Made by a program: the position numbers and the translations under genes. A stretch of 64,000 nucleotides of DNA, taken from NCBI GenBank assembly GCA_938086785.1, contig CALKCM010000005.1, positions 64,501 to 128,500 on the forward strand, in the 5' to 3' direction. This DNA is from an uncultured Bacteroidia bacterium (GTDB lineage: Bacteria > Bacteroidota > Bacteroidia > NS11-12g > UBA955). Numbering within the stretch: position 1 is the first letter of the stretch; each line of letters starts with the position of its first letter. Of the stretch, positions 36,904-46,067 are shown piece after piece. The notes below the pieces were generated by a model. That model did not search any database, was not told the DNA's origin, and saw only the letters and a program-made list of their open reading frames with translations.

Positions 36904-36912
36904 GCAAAAGTA
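36904..36912 (-). promoter_or_regulatory. -7 promoter box TACTTTTGC before the DinB-like gene
   Basis: A perfect minus-strand TAnnTTTGC, 5 nt from the ATG at 36898, implying a leaderless or near-leaderless transcript. It may also drive the downstream SxtJ-DUF5989-carbamoyltransferase genes. Confidence 0.5.
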
Positions 36913-36919
36913 GCTTATT

Positions 36920-37516
36920 TTAATTAACCATGATGTCTAAGTACACTTCTACTTTATTCTTCATAGTCCGGGTGCTTTTAGAACCCAAATTAAAATCTCT
37001 TCGTTTGATTGCAAACTTACTGGAAAGTATGTATCCAGAATCCAATTTGACAAACTTAAAAATAATATTTAGCGGCTTTTCTATTCCTTTAATTATTAGG
37101 ACTCCATTCATTTTCGCAGTGTTCTTTTCTGAATTAACCATTTGAATAGTTTTACTCTTAATTCTAATAGTTGGATGCTCTTCAGCATGAAAATATTCTT
37201 TGGATTGAAGGTGTTTATTTCTTAGCTTAATTCCTGTATTAATAGAGCTAATGTCAACGGTAGCATCAATTTTCGCTTTTTTTATATTGCTTGGGTCAAA
37301 ACTTACGTCTCCTTGTAACTTTCCAAAAGTTCCAAACACTGCTTTTCCAAGGTTCCTGATTTTGAATTGAACAATGGAGTTTTGAGGATTTGGTTGAAAT
37401 GTCAATGTACCTTGGGAGGTTCCAAAGGAAAAGCTCATGGTAAACAGGCCTAATGCTATTGCCGAAATCAAAAAAAATCCATTTTTAAGCCACTTTCTTT
37501 TTGTTCTTATTTTCAT
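36920..37516 (-). CDS. YceI family periplasmic lipid-binding-like protein
   Basis: A 198-residue YceI-like lipocalin-fold protein. A basic N terminus and hydrophobic segment (about 11-30, FFLISAIALGLFTMSF) form the signal. Hallmarks are SIVQFKIRNLGKAVFGTFGKL, GDVSFDPSNIKKAKIDATVD, NTGIKLRNKHLQSKEYFHAEEHPTI (split by typical turns) and NGVLIIKGIEKPLNI. YceI proteins bind isoprenoids or amphiphiles in the periplasm; the ligand here is unknown. It has its own promoter with both -33 and -7 elements. Confidence 0.88.
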   Translation of the reverse strand: MKIRTKRKWLKNGFFLISAIALGLFTMSFSFGTSQGTLTFQPNPQNSIVQFKIRNLGKAVFGTFGKLQGDVSFDPSNIKKAKIDATVDISSINTGIKLRNKHLQSKEYFHAEEHPTIRIKSKTIQMVNSEKNTAKMNGVLIIKGIEKPLNIIFKFVKLDSGYILSSKFAIKRRDFNLGSKSTRTMKNKVEVYLDIMVN

Positions 37517-37531
37517 AGTTGTAGATTGATT

Positions 37532-37564
37532 TCAAAAATCATTCCAGTCCTCAATTTGCCCAAA
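37532..37564 (-). promoter_or_regulatory. Promoter TTTG-N20-GATTTTTGA before the YceI gene
   Basis: On the minus strand, TTTG (37561-37564) is followed after 20 nt by GATTTTTGA (37532-37540), one mismatch from TAnnTTTG. The ATG at 37516 is 15 nt further on. Confidence 0.5.
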
Positions 37565-37634
37565 AATATTTTTTATTCACTTGACCAAACGAGATCTAAG
37601 TCTTAAATTTTAGTAGGCAGTTGGCACCACTTAT

Positions 37635-38645
37635 TTAGTCAAGGCTTATTACAGCTCCCTTTTGCTTCATAGATTTTTCTGCAGCCTCTAAAATAGCTAC
37701 TACCCTAAGGCCAGTTTGTGCGCTAGAAATAGGTATTGTTCCATTTTTAATAGCACTTATAAAATCATTGGCAACACCCATTAAAGCTTCAGTTTGCGCA
37801 ATTTTTGGTATATGAATATCACCAAAACGATAATCGACTAAAAACTTATGCATTTCTTCTGGATCTTGAACAGAAAATCCAGAGTCGTAGATTTTAATCT
37901 TTTCGGTTGGCTCCACATCATCGTAGATGACCATCTTCTTTGTTCCCCCTATTAATGTACTTCTTATTTTCACAGGGCTTATCCATGAACTAGTAATGTG
38001 AACAATGGTTTTATCCGAAAAATGCAGTGTGATGTAAGAAATATCCTCAATGCTAAGATTTGTGTGTGAAATACCAGTAGCACTCACTGATACTGCTTGC
38101 TTACCCCCGCTGATATAATCAAAAATAGATAAGTCATGCACTGCCAGATCCCAAGCCACCGACCAATTAGGATTAAAAAGACCTAAATTGATGCGGGTGC
38201 TATCAAAATATTGTAAATCTCCAATCTCGCCATTCTCCACTAACTCCTTAATTTTTTGAACAGCTCCAGTGTAAAGAAATGTATGATCAACCATTATAAT
38301 TTTACCCTTACTTTCTGCTAGAGCAATGAGTTCTTTTCCTTCTTCGGCACTGGTTGTTAAGGGCTTTTCCACAAGAACATGTTTTCCCGCATTGAGAGCT
38401 TGTTTAGCCAATGAATAGTGCGTTTTAATAGGCGTAGCTAATACAACTGCATCTATTTCCGTACTGTTAATGATTTCTGTACCATCCTTTACACCACGTA
38501 CTTTTGGATATTGATTGCAGATTTTATCGAGCCTCTCTTGCTCAAAATCGCCAACCATGACAACCTCAGCTCCAACGGCTGCATTAAAGTTTCTAACCAA
38601 GTTAGGTCCCCAATATCCCAGACCTATGACGCCTATCTTTACCAT
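37635..38645 (-). CDS. Gfo/Idh/MocA family oxidoreductase
   Basis: A 336-residue NAD(P)-dependent sugar-type dehydrogenase: Rossmann motif KIGVIGLGYWGPNLVRNF at the N terminus, the GKHVLVEKPLTTS catalytic lysine motif, VDHTFLYTGAV, and AWDLAVHDLSIFDYI with the usual active-site histidine. Closely similar proteins sit in surface polysaccharide clusters and oxidise UDP-sugars at C3, which suits the nearby glycosyltransferase and nucleotide-sugar dehydrogenase. The substrate is not determined. The ATG at 38645 is preferred over 38678 because the Rossmann strand starts there and a TACCTTCGC box lies 4 nt upstream. Confidence 0.88.
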   Translation of the reverse strand: MVKIGVIGLGYWGPNLVRNFNAAVGAEVVMVGDFEQERLDKICNQYPKVRGVKDGTEIINSTEIDAVVLATPIKTHYSLAKQALNAGKHVLVEKPLTTSAEEGKELIALAESKGKIIMVDHTFLYTGAVQKIKELVENGEIGDLQYFDSTRINLGLFNPNWSVAWDLAVHDLSIFDYISGGKQAVSVSATGISHTNLSIEDISYITLHFSDKTIVHITSSWISPVKIRSTLIGGTKKMVIYDDVEPTEKIKIYDSGFSVQDPEEMHKFLVDYRFGDIHIPKIAQTEALMGVANDFISAIKNGTIPISSAQTGLRVVAILEAAEKSMKQKGAVISLD

Positions 38646-38649
38646 TACT

Positions 38650-38678
38650 GCGAAGGTAGTCAAGAATATCTTGGACAA
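38650..38678 (-). promoter_or_regulatory. Promoter TTG-N17-TACCTTCGC before the Gfo/Idh/MocA gene
   Basis: Minus-strand TTG (38676-38678), a 17-nt spacer, then TACCTTCGC (38650-38658), ending 4 nt before the ATG. This predicts an almost leaderless transcript. Confidence 0.5.
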
Positions 38679-38749
38679 TGACTTCGCTCATGTATTTTTT
38701 CACTTCAAGACTTAGGCCTCTCTCAAATAAAAAAACCTTCAATAGAAAT

Positions 38750-41560
38750 TTATATCGATTGCCTTTTCAATGGAGCACCCTTCATTTTCTCCTTTAAATA
38801 GGCCGAAGTATATCCCTTTCCTGATTTAGCCAAATCTTCTGGAGTCCCTTCAAACACAACCGTTCCTCCAAGTTCTCCTGCTTCTGGACCCATGTCAATA
38901 ACCCAATCAGCTGATTTAATTACATCCATGTTGTGTTCAACACAAATAATAGTGTGCCCTCTTTCAATTAAGGCTTGAAAAGATTTTAATAACTTTTTAA
39001 TATCATGAAAATGCAAACCTGTGGTGGGTTCGTCAAAAATAAATAAGGTCTGTCCATTCTTATGCGGGCTTGCTTTACTTAAAAAATAAGCTAATTTTAC
39101 TCGCTGAGCCTCTCCACCACTAAGCGTATTGGAGCTTTGACCCAGAGATATGTAGCCCAAGCCCACATCTTGCAAAGGCTGCAATTTGCTACAAAGATTT
39201 GTTTCAGCTTCAAAATGTGCTAATGCTTCATCTACGGTCAGCTTTAAAATCTGACTGATATTCTTTCCTTTATATTTAACCTCAAGAATTTCCTTTTTAA
39301 ACCTGGCACCATTGCAAACCTCGCAGGGCAATTTGATGTCAGCCATAAATTGCATCTCAATAACAGTCTCTCCCTCTCCTTGACAATGGTCACAACGGCC
39401 TCCATCTATATTAAAACTAAAATGCGAAGGTTTGAACCCATTTAAGACAGATACTTGCTGTTTCGAGAAAAGATCTCGGATGTCATCATAGGCTTTTACA
39501 TAGGTCACTGGGTTTGATCTACTGCTTTTACCAATGGGATTTTGATCAACCATCTCTACAGCCTTAACTAAATGTTTATCACCGGATAAGGATTTGTGAT
39601 TTAACGTCTTAGTCGTCACATACACACCAGTATGCTTAGACATTGCAGGGTATAAAATATTTTTTACTAGTGTCGTTTTTCCGCTTCCACTTACGCCGGA
39701 TACTACGGTGAAAGCATCCAATGGAAATTTCACTGAAATGTTCTTTAAATTATGCGCTTTTGCATTTTGTATTTCTAAATAATGAACCCATTTTCTTTTG
39801 CTTTCTGGAACAGCTATTTCCATTTCATGATTGAGGTAAGCGGCTGTTAAACTATCCTTCGACTTGGATATGTTTTTAAACTTCCCTTGGAAAGTAACAT
39901 TGCCTCCCAATACACCTGCATATTTACCAATATCAATGAGGTCATCCGAAGCTCTCATCACATCTTCGTCATGCTCTACTACCACAACTGTATTATCTAA
40001 GTCCTGCAACTCCTTTAAAACCCGGATAAGCTTCTCTGTGTCTCTGCTATGCAAGCCAATGCTTGGCTCATCCAAAACATACAAGCTCCCTGTTAAACTG
40101 CTCCCTAAGGATGTTGCCAAATTTATTCGCTGGCTTTCTCCTCCGCTCAGAGAACTACTCAACCTGCTTAAAGATAAATAACCCAAACCAACATTGCACA
40201 AGAACAGCAGTCGCTGATGAATTTCTTGCACGGTTCTTTTGGCAATTTGATGGGAAAGTTTATTCAGTTTTAATTGAGCAAAATAGGTCTCTGCATCTTT
40301 TACAGACATTATTAGCAAGTCTTGAAGACCTATGTGTTTCTCTTGCTTCTTGTTTTCTGAAACAAGTTTAACGTAGGCGGCATCTTTTCTGAGCCTGGTC
40401 CCCTTGCAATCTGTACATTTTGTTTTACCTCTATACCTGGCAGCCATAACTCTGTATTGAATTTTATAGCTGTTTTGTTCAACAAATTTAAAAAATCTAT
40501 AAATCCCATGAATTGAATTGGTTCCATTCCAAAGCAGGTCTTGTTCTTCTTGTTTTAAATCCTCGTAAGGTTTGTGAATAGGGAAATCTTTTGCTTTTAA
40601 AACAAAGTCTTTTTTCCATTGTCGCATAGACTCTCCATTCCAAGCTGCAACTGCTCCTTCATAAACCGATACACTTTTATCTGGGATAATTAAATCTGCA
40701 TCTAAACCTAAAACAGTTCCAAAACCATCGCAGGTTTTACAGGCACCATAGGGATTGTTGAAACTCAAAAAGTCCTTTGTGGGCTGTTCAAAGGTCATTC
40801 CATCTAGCTCAAATCTATTATTAAACTCTTTTAAAGTACCATTTGCTAGAATTAAACATTCCCCATCTCCTTCCCAAAAGGATAAATCGGCGGACTCTGC
40901 AAATCGATTCACTTGGTCTACATCTTCTTTTTCCCTAATGATTCGATCTACTAAAAGATATGTAGCTTTTAAAGGCAATTCAGATTTTTTAGTATCCTCT
41001 ATCTTTCGAAGGCCCTCTTTGGACCACAACCTGGTAAAACCCTTTTGCATTAATATCTGAAGATCTTCCATTTCATGGTCTTCCTTTAAAGGGGCAAGTA
41101 TATAAATATCCTCTTCCTCTTCACGTTCCATGCAAAAGTCAATGACATCATTGGTGTTGTGGCATTTAACCTCATTGCCACTTTTTGGTGAAAACGTGCG
41201 GCCTATGCGGCTAAAAAGCAACTTTAGATAATCATAGATTTCTGTGCTAGTTGCTACCGTACTCCTACTGTTTTTTGTATTTACCTTTTGCTCTATGGCT
41301 ACTGCTGGGCAAAGTCCATCTATCTTATCCACTGCCGGTTTTTTCATGCGGCCCATGAATTGCCTGGCATAACTGCTTTGACTTTCTACATACCTCCGCC
41401 TTCCTTCGGCAAATAAAGTATCAAATACAAGACTACTCTTTCCACTGCCACTTACGCCTGTTACAACGGTAAAAGAGCCATGTTCTATATCTACGTTTAT
41501 ATTTTTTAGATTATGCTGATGCGCATTTTTTATTGAAATATTTTCCTGCTTTTGTGCCAT
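38750..41560 (-). CDS. uvrA: Excinuclease ABC subunit A
   Basis: DNA damage recognition ATPase of nucleotide excision repair. The 936-residue protein has two ABC modules with Walker A motifs VVTGVSGSGKSSLVFDTLFAEG (about residue 34, split by the usual G-rich turn) and VVSGVSGSGKTTLVKNIL, two signature motifs LSGGESQRINLATSLG and LSGGEAQRVKLAYFLS, Walker B segments LYVLDEPSIGLH and LFIFDEPTTGLH, and zinc-finger pairs CKTCDGFG and CDHCQGEGETVIEMQFMADI with CEVCNGARF. The length fits UvrA. It starts 5 nt after the glycosyltransferase gene and may be cotranscribed with it. Many Bacteroidota carry two uvrA copies; which one this is cannot be said. Confidence 0.96.
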   Translation of the reverse strand: MAQKQENISIKNAHQHNLKNINVDIEHGSFTVVTGVSGSGKSSLVFDTLFAEGRRRYVESQSSYARQFMGRMKKPAVDKIDGLCPAVAIEQKVNTKNSRSTVATSTEIYDYLKLLFSRIGRTFSPKSGNEVKCHNTNDVIDFCMEREEEEDIYILAPLKEDHEMEDLQILMQKGFTRLWSKEGLRKIEDTKKSELPLKATYLLVDRIIREKEDVDQVNRFAESADLSFWEGDGECLILANGTLKEFNNRFELDGMTFEQPTKDFLSFNNPYGACKTCDGFGTVLGLDADLIIPDKSVSVYEGAVAAWNGESMRQWKKDFVLKAKDFPIHKPYEDLKQEEQDLLWNGTNSIHGIYRFFKFVEQNSYKIQYRVMAARYRGKTKCTDCKGTRLRKDAAYVKLVSENKKQEKHIGLQDLLIMSVKDAETYFAQLKLNKLSHQIAKRTVQEIHQRLLFLCNVGLGYLSLSRLSSSLSGGESQRINLATSLGSSLTGSLYVLDEPSIGLHSRDTEKLIRVLKELQDLDNTVVVVEHDEDVMRASDDLIDIGKYAGVLGGNVTFQGKFKNISKSKDSLTAAYLNHEMEIAVPESKRKWVHYLEIQNAKAHNLKNISVKFPLDAFTVVSGVSGSGKTTLVKNILYPAMSKHTGVYVTTKTLNHKSLSGDKHLVKAVEMVDQNPIGKSSRSNPVTYVKAYDDIRDLFSKQQVSVLNGFKPSHFSFNIDGGRCDHCQGEGETVIEMQFMADIKLPCEVCNGARFKKEILEVKYKGKNISQILKLTVDEALAHFEAETNLCSKLQPLQDVGLGYISLGQSSNTLSGGEAQRVKLAYFLSKASPHKNGQTLFIFDEPTTGLHFHDIKKLLKSFQALIERGHTIICVEHNMDVIKSADWVIDMGPEAGELGGTVVFEGTPEDLAKSGKGYTSAYLKEKMKGAPLKRQSI

Positions 41561-41565
41561 TTATC

Positions 41566-42780
41566 CTATGATTCTGTACTCTTTTTTTTATTCATTTCTT
41601 TAAAATACGTACTCAACTTGCCGCTAATGCTAGTCCAGGAGAAATGTTCTTTTATAATTTTCTCGCCTTCCAATCCTTTTGACTTTGCCAATGATGTATC
41701 TTTTAATAAACCTATAAGTTGCAAAGCAAAATCACTTGGCTCGGTAAAGCTCCAGATCCCTTGTCCTTGATCTGCGTTTAAGCCTTGAAAACCTATATCT
41801 GTACAAACAACGGGAATAGCGGTTGCCATTGCTTCTAATACTTTATTTTGTGTTCCTGCGCCAAACCTAAGTGGAGCTACAAGAACGTGTGCCTTTGTGT
41901 ATTCATGGGCTAAATCTTCGATAAATCCTGTTACCTCAATGGTATTGGATGCCAATGACTTTACAGAATCTACAGGCTTTTGGCCCGCAATTATAAATGT
42001 TGCATTAGGCACCTCCTCTAAAACTAAAGGCCATATTTCACGTGTGAAATAGTGCACTCCATCCACATTAGGAGCATAGTTCATATTGCCTGTAAACAAA
42101 ACTCGTAAAGGCTGCATATTGGAGTGATTGCGAGAAAAAGTATTGGTATCTACGCCATTTGGAAGAAGTTCTATACGCACCCGATGATTTGATTCTTTCT
42201 CCTTCTGTAGATTGCTTAAATATTCTTTGTCTTCTTGATTGCAAACCAAGTTCAAACCAAATTGAGGGAGTATTTTCTGCTCAAAATTTAATAAACGGTT
42301 GTATTCTAAGGTGTTAAACCATTTGACGAATGGATTTTTCGCTCTTTCTTTTCGACGTTTCCAATAGAGACTAAAGGCATCCGGCAGGTCTAAAATAGCT
42401 TGAGGAGGCACTTGTCCATCGAAGAATTGACTCATTCGGAGATGTTGCACGTGTATGGCATCAAAATCATTGAAATCGATGGACCCAACTAAATCTTGAA
42501 ATTTTGAAGAGCTAAAATAATTCACCTGCAAAGGCTTCCTATTAAACAGTGACCTCAAAACATTAAGTTGACGCTTCCATTTGGATAAATAAACCATTTC
42601 AATGGTTTTAAAATACGGCGTTAAATTATCTCTGTAGGATAAATCTAAGGTATCTTCTGCAATAGTGATAAGATGCAACTCATGGGCCTCACTGAGCTGT
42701 TTGGCAAGATTAAAAATTTTAAGCTTGTCGCCCCGATAAGGGGGGTATGGAACACGGTTGGCGACAAACAAGATTTTCAC
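41566..42780 (-). CDS. Glycosyltransferase family 4 (GT-B fold)
   Basis: A 404-residue retaining GT-B enzyme. The N-terminal acceptor domain begins VKILFVANRVPYPPYRGDKL, and the donor domain has RVLFTGNMNYAPNVDGVHYF, IEVTGFIEDLAHEY and the nucleotide-sugar motif FGAGTQNKVLEAMATAIPVV (E-x7-E type). The start is taken as GTG at 42780: homologues begin here, and a TATTTTTGC box (42784-42792) ends 3 nt upstream. A longer reading would run into the divergent aminotransferase gene. It is probably a surface polysaccharide or exopolysaccharide glycosyltransferase; donor and acceptor are unknown. Confidence 0.85.
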   Translation of the reverse strand: MKILFVANRVPYPPYRGDKLKIFNLAKQLSEAHELHLITIAEDTLDLSYRDNLTPYFKTIEMVYLSKWKRQLNVLRSLFNRKPLQVNYFSSSKFQDLVGSIDFNDFDAIHVQHLRMSQFFDGQVPPQAILDLPDAFSLYWKRRKERAKNPFVKWFNTLEYNRLLNFEQKILPQFGLNLVCNQEDKEYLSNLQKEKESNHRVRIELLPNGVDTNTFSRNHSNMQPLRVLFTGNMNYAPNVDGVHYFTREIWPLVLEEVPNATFIIAGQKPVDSVKSLASNTIEVTGFIEDLAHEYTKAHVLVAPLRFGAGTQNKVLEAMATAIPVVCTDIGFQGLNADQGQGIWSFTEPSDFALQLIGLLKDTSLAKSKGLEGEKIIKEHFSWTSISGKLSTYFKEMNKKKSTES

Positions 42781-42783
42781 ACT

Positions 42784-42792
42784 GCAAAAATA
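42784..42792 (-). promoter_or_regulatory. -7 promoter box TATTTTTGC before the glycosyltransferase gene
   Basis: A perfect minus-strand TAnnTTTGC ending 3 nt before the GTG at 42780. It fixes the start codon and implies a leaderless transcript. Confidence 0.5.
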
Positions 42793-42860
42793 ACCTTTAT
42801 ACTGTTCGAATTTTAACGGAATTATTGGAATAATATTTTTCCATGACCATTGCTTTGTTT

Positions 42861-42869
42861 TACTTTTGC
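42861..42869 (+). promoter_or_regulatory. -7 promoter box TACTTTTGC before the aminotransferase gene
   Basis: A perfect TAnnTTTGC 8 nt upstream of the ATG at 42878. With the glycosyltransferase box at 42784-42792 it forms a compact divergent promoter region of about 100 nt. Confidence 0.5.
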
Positions 42870-42877
42870 TTTTGTAA

Positions 42878-44083
42878 ATGGCAAACGCATTCGAATTAAG
42901 TAAAACTGTAAGTAATATTACAGAAAGCGCCACCTTAGGTATGGCTAAGATAGCAAGACAGCTCAAGAGTGAGGGCAAAGATATTATCAGCCTAAGTATT
43001 GGAGAACCTGACTTTGACACTCCCAAGAACATTTGTGACGCCGCGCATAAAGCATCATTGGAAGGATATACACACTACCCTCCTGTTTTAGGCTTACCTG
43101 AATTCAGAAAGGCTATTTGCGAAAAACTCAAAAACGAGAATAATCTGAATTATAACTTAAATGAAATCATTGTAAGTACTGGGGCTAAACATTCCTTGAT
43201 TAATGCTGTTATGGCAGTTGTAAATAAAGGGGATGAAGTTATTTTACCTGCGCCATATTGGGTAAGTTACCCTACCATGGTTGAATATGTAGGTGCAACG
43301 GTGGTTCCTATTAAAACCACTATTGAAAACAATTACAAGCCAAGCGTTGCAGATTTTGAGAAAGCCATTACGCCCAAAACAAAATTAATTATTTTTTCGA
43401 ACCCAACGAACCCTTCTGGTTCGGTTTGGAAAGAAGAAGAACTCAAGCAAATCGCTGATTTACTCGAGAAATACCCACAAATTTTAATCATCTCAGATGA
43501 AATTTACGAGCATATTAACTATTCTGGAAACCATTGCAGCTTTGCAGGTATACCAGGAATGAAAGAACGCACGGCCACTGTAAACGGCTTGGCGAAAGGC
43601 TATGCGATGACTGGTTGGCGTATTGGATATTTAGCCGGTCCTGAATGGTGGGTAAAGGCCTGTGAGAAAATACAAGGATTATTTACTTCAGCTGCTAATA
43701 GTGTTGCTCAAATGGCTGGTGTAGAGGCTTTACTGAATTCTCAGGATGAAATTGCGGAGATGAAAGGGATTTTCGAAAAGAGAAAACAACTCGTACAGGA
43801 AAAGCTTGGAATGATTGAAGGATTAAAACTAAATAATCCGGAAGGTGCCTTTTACTTTTTTCCACAGGTGGATTACTTTTTTGGAAAAAAATATAATGGA
43901 ACGGTCATTCACAATGCGGGAGATCTCTGCATGTACCTTCTTAAAGAGGCTGAAGTAGCCACAGTTGGAGGGGATCCTTTTGGATCGCCTAAATCAATAA
44001 GACTGAGCTATGCCACGAGTGAAGAAAATTTAATTGAAGCTTGTCGAAGACTTAAAATTGCTTTAGATAAACTCATTGACTAA
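42878..44083 (+). CDS. Class I/II pyridoxal-phosphate aminotransferase (aspartate aminotransferase type)
   Basis: A 401-residue fold-type I aminotransferase of the Ib (AspB) group. Key parts: SLSIGEPDFDTPKNI, YTHYPPVLGLPEFRKAI, IVSTGAKHSLINAVMAVVN, FSNPTNPSGSVW, ISDEIYEHINYSG (PLP aspartate and tyrosine), the Schiff-base lysine in NGLAKGYAMTGWRIGYLAGP, and the carboxylate-binding arginine in SIRLSYATS. It probably transaminates aspartate, or aromatic amino acids as a second possibility. It has its own promoter and is followed 22 nt later by the heptose kinase gene, which has its own box too. Confidence 0.92.
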   Translation: MANAFELSKTVSNITESATLGMAKIARQLKSEGKDIISLSIGEPDFDTPKNICDAAHKASLEGYTHYPPVLGLPEFRKAICEKLKNENNLNYNLNEIIVSTGAKHSLINAVMAVVNKGDEVILPAPYWVSYPTMVEYVGATVVPIKTTIENNYKPSVADFEKAITPKTKLIIFSNPTNPSGSVWKEEELKQIADLLEKYPQILIISDEIYEHINYSGNHCSFAGIPGMKERTATVNGLAKGYAMTGWRIGYLAGPEWWVKACEKIQGLFTSAANSVAQMAGVEALLNSQDEIAEMKGIFEKRKQLVQEKLGMIEGLKLNNPEGAFYFFPQVDYFFGKKYNGTVIHNAGDLCMYLLKEAEVATVGGDPFGSPKSIRLSYATSEENLIEACRRLKIALDKLID

Positions 44084-44088
44084 TTAAG

Positions 44089-44097
44089 TATATTTGC
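44089..44097 (+). promoter_or_regulatory. -7 promoter box TATATTTGC before the heptose kinase gene
   Basis: A perfect TAnnTTTGC in the 22-nt gap after the aminotransferase gene, 8 nt upstream of the ATG at 44106. It supports that ATG over the in-frame TTG at 44094. Confidence 0.5.
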
Positions 44098-44105
44098 AGC
44101 AAGAA

Positions 44106-45095
44106 ATGGCGTCTAAATTTATTCAAGAATTATTTCAAAAAATTGAAAAGCTCAAGGTTATTGTTGTTGGGGATGTAATGGTCGATAATTACATTACTGG
44201 AAAAGTGGATCGACTTTCTCCTGAAGCGCCTGTACCTATTGTAAACGAGAGTGATTTTGAGAGCAGGTTGGGTGGAGCTGGAAATGTTGCTCTAAACCTG
44301 AAGGCCTTAGGAGTAAATACTGTACTCTGCTCTTCTATAGGTGTTGGTAAAGAAGGGGACAATCTCATTGCTTTACTTAAAAAGCAAAATCTTTCTGATT
44401 TAGCCATCCACAGAAGTAAGGATAGAAGCACAACTACAAAAACAAGGGTTATCGGGAATGGACATCAACTGGTTAGAATAGATCATGAGGTGCTAGAAGA
44501 TATGACCACGCTTGACTCATTTTTATTGCAGCAGCACTTTGAAAGAGAGCTTGAAGATGCAGATGTTGTAATTATGCAAGATTACAATAAGGGCGTTTTG
44601 CACAAAGGAAATATTGAAACACTTATAGAAATTGCGCGAAAAGCAAATATTCCAATTGTTGTTGACCCGAAGAAAGCGAATTTTTTAGCTTATAAAAATG
44701 TAGATTTATTTAAGCCAAACTTAAAAGAGATTAAGGAGGGACTTAATATTGATACAGATCTTACAACTACTGAAGGAGTAACTGAGGCCATTGCGCTCAT
44801 GCACGAGCATCTAAAGAATAAAGTGAGCATGGTTACCATGAGTGAGAGAGGTGTGCTCGTTTCAACGGCAGATCAACAATACCATACAAAAGCACATATT
44901 AGAAACATATCTGATGTAAGTGGCGCGGGAGATACTGTCATTAGCATTGCCGCATGTTGCTTGGCTACGGGGTGTACTTTGAAACAACTCTCTGAATTAA
45001 GTAATTTAGGTGGAGGTTTGGTCTGTGAAGAAAAAGGTGTGGTACCTATTTCTAGGGATCGACTCATCTCTGAGGCTGGAAGAATCGGCCTTTAA
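44106..45095 (+). CDS. rfaE1: D-glycero-beta-D-manno-heptose-7-phosphate kinase (RfaE domain I)
   Basis: A 329-residue PfkB/ribokinase-fold kinase. It shows the RfaE1 pattern VVGDVMVDNYITGKVDRLSPEAP, the LGGAGNVALNLKALGV substrate site, TTTKTRVIGNGHQLVRIDHE, VVDPKKANFLAYKNVDLFKPN and the catalytic aspartate in SGAGDTVISI. It phosphorylates heptose-7-phosphate at C1 on the way to ADP-heptose for lipopolysaccharide core. The adenylyltransferase domain (RfaE2) found in the fused E. coli HldE is absent, so that step must be encoded elsewhere. Confidence 0.88.
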   Translation: MASKFIQELFQKIEKLKVIVVGDVMVDNYITGKVDRLSPEAPVPIVNESDFESRLGGAGNVALNLKALGVNTVLCSSIGVGKEGDNLIALLKKQNLSDLAIHRSKDRSTTTKTRVIGNGHQLVRIDHEVLEDMTTLDSFLLQQHFERELEDADVVIMQDYNKGVLHKGNIETLIEIARKANIPIVVDPKKANFLAYKNVDLFKPNLKEIKEGLNIDTDLTTTEGVTEAIALMHEHLKNKVSMVTMSERGVLVSTADQQYHTKAHIRNISDVSGAGDTVISIAACCLATGCTLKQLSELSNLGGGLVCEEKGVVPISRDRLISEAGRIGL

Positions 45096-45182
45096 AAATA
45101 TCGTCTATAAAAAAGTGTTCAATATAATCAACACTTTGGCACAGCATTTGACTTATATTTATCACATTAAAACGATTGCATT

Positions 45183-46004
45183 ATGATAAAGTCTTTAAAA
45201 CTAATTTTTCCTTTAGTTCTATGTGTTTTTACTACTTCTGCATTTCGGTCTTTTTCGCTGGAAAATCAGGTGGAGGGCTTTAAGTTTAGAACCGTTAAGA
45301 ATACAGCCTTTAAGGAAGGAGAGAAACTTACGTTTAGGGTGCATTATGGCTTTATTAATGCCGCTAAAGTTACCATGAATGTTGATGGAAGTAAATCCAC
45401 GGTTAATAAACGAAAAGTTTATAAAACGACCGTAGATGGTAGAACATTTAAAAGTTTTGATTGGGCGTTTAAAGTGAGAGATAAGTTTGAAAGCTGGGTA
45501 GATGCGAATTCCCTTGCGCCCTTGCGCTATGCCAAATCTGTGCGGGAAGATGATTACACGGATAAAGACTATGCTATATTTATGCATGGAAATAAAAAAT
45601 TGAAAAATACAGAGGGTATACTAAGTATTCCCAGTTATACTCAAGATATTGCTTCCGCTCTATACTATGCCAGAAATTTAGATTTACAGCATGCAAAAAA
45701 AGGAGATTCCTACCCTATAAACATATACCTTGACAACACAATCTATAAATTGAGTTTTAAGGTAACGGGTAAAGAAACCATACGTTCAGATGTGGGAAAA
45801 GTAAGATGTATTAAACTACAGCCCAAGCTTGTAGTAGATAGAGTATTTAAAGGGGATGATGACATGACTATTTGGATATCAGACGATGCAAATAAGATTC
45901 CTATTCGAATTAAATCTGCTCTTAAAGTGGGGTCAATAAAAGTAGATCTAACGAAGTACAGCGGACTCAAAAATAATTTCAGCTCGATGATTAAGAAAAA
46001 GTAG
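45183..46004 (+). CDS. DUF3108 domain-containing secreted protein
   Basis: A 273-residue protein with a signal peptide (MIKSLKLIFPLVLCVFTTSA). The DUF3108 pattern is visible: FKEGEKLTFRVHYGFINAAKVTMNV, SFDWAFKVRDKFESWVDAN, SLAPLRYAKSVREDDYTD, DIASALYYARNLDL, and VVDRVFKGDDDMTIWISDDANKIPIRIKS near the end. The family is periplasmic or outer-membrane-associated, beta-rich, with no known activity. It has a terminator-like hairpin 20 nt downstream and is probably a single-gene unit. Confidence 0.85.
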   Translation: MIKSLKLIFPLVLCVFTTSAFRSFSLENQVEGFKFRTVKNTAFKEGEKLTFRVHYGFINAAKVTMNVDGSKSTVNKRKVYKTTVDGRTFKSFDWAFKVRDKFESWVDANSLAPLRYAKSVREDDYTDKDYAIFMHGNKKLKNTEGILSIPSYTQDIASALYYARNLDLQHAKKGDSYPINIYLDNTIYKLSFKVTGKETIRSDVGKVRCIKLQPKLVVDRVFKGDDDMTIWISDDANKIPIRIKSALKVGSIKVDLTKYSGLKNNFSSMIKKK

Positions 46005-46022
46005 CGTTTTGAAAAAGGAAGT

Positions 46023-46060
46023 ATACGAAGCCGATGGTCGAATAGATGATCGGCTTTTTA
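46023..46060 (+). terminator. Intrinsic terminator after the DUF3108 gene
   Basis: AAGCCGAT (46028-46035) pairs with ATCGGCTT (46049-46056) across a 13-nt loop and is followed by further Ts. It lies between convergent genes and may also serve the YraN gene. Confidence 0.6.
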
Positions 46061-46067
46061 TTGCTAT

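Noticed and set aside
45112-45137. AAAGTGTT / AACACTTT hairpin after the heptose kinase gene as a terminator
   Set aside because: The stem is AT-rich with a 10-nt loop and is not followed by a T run, so termination is doubtful.
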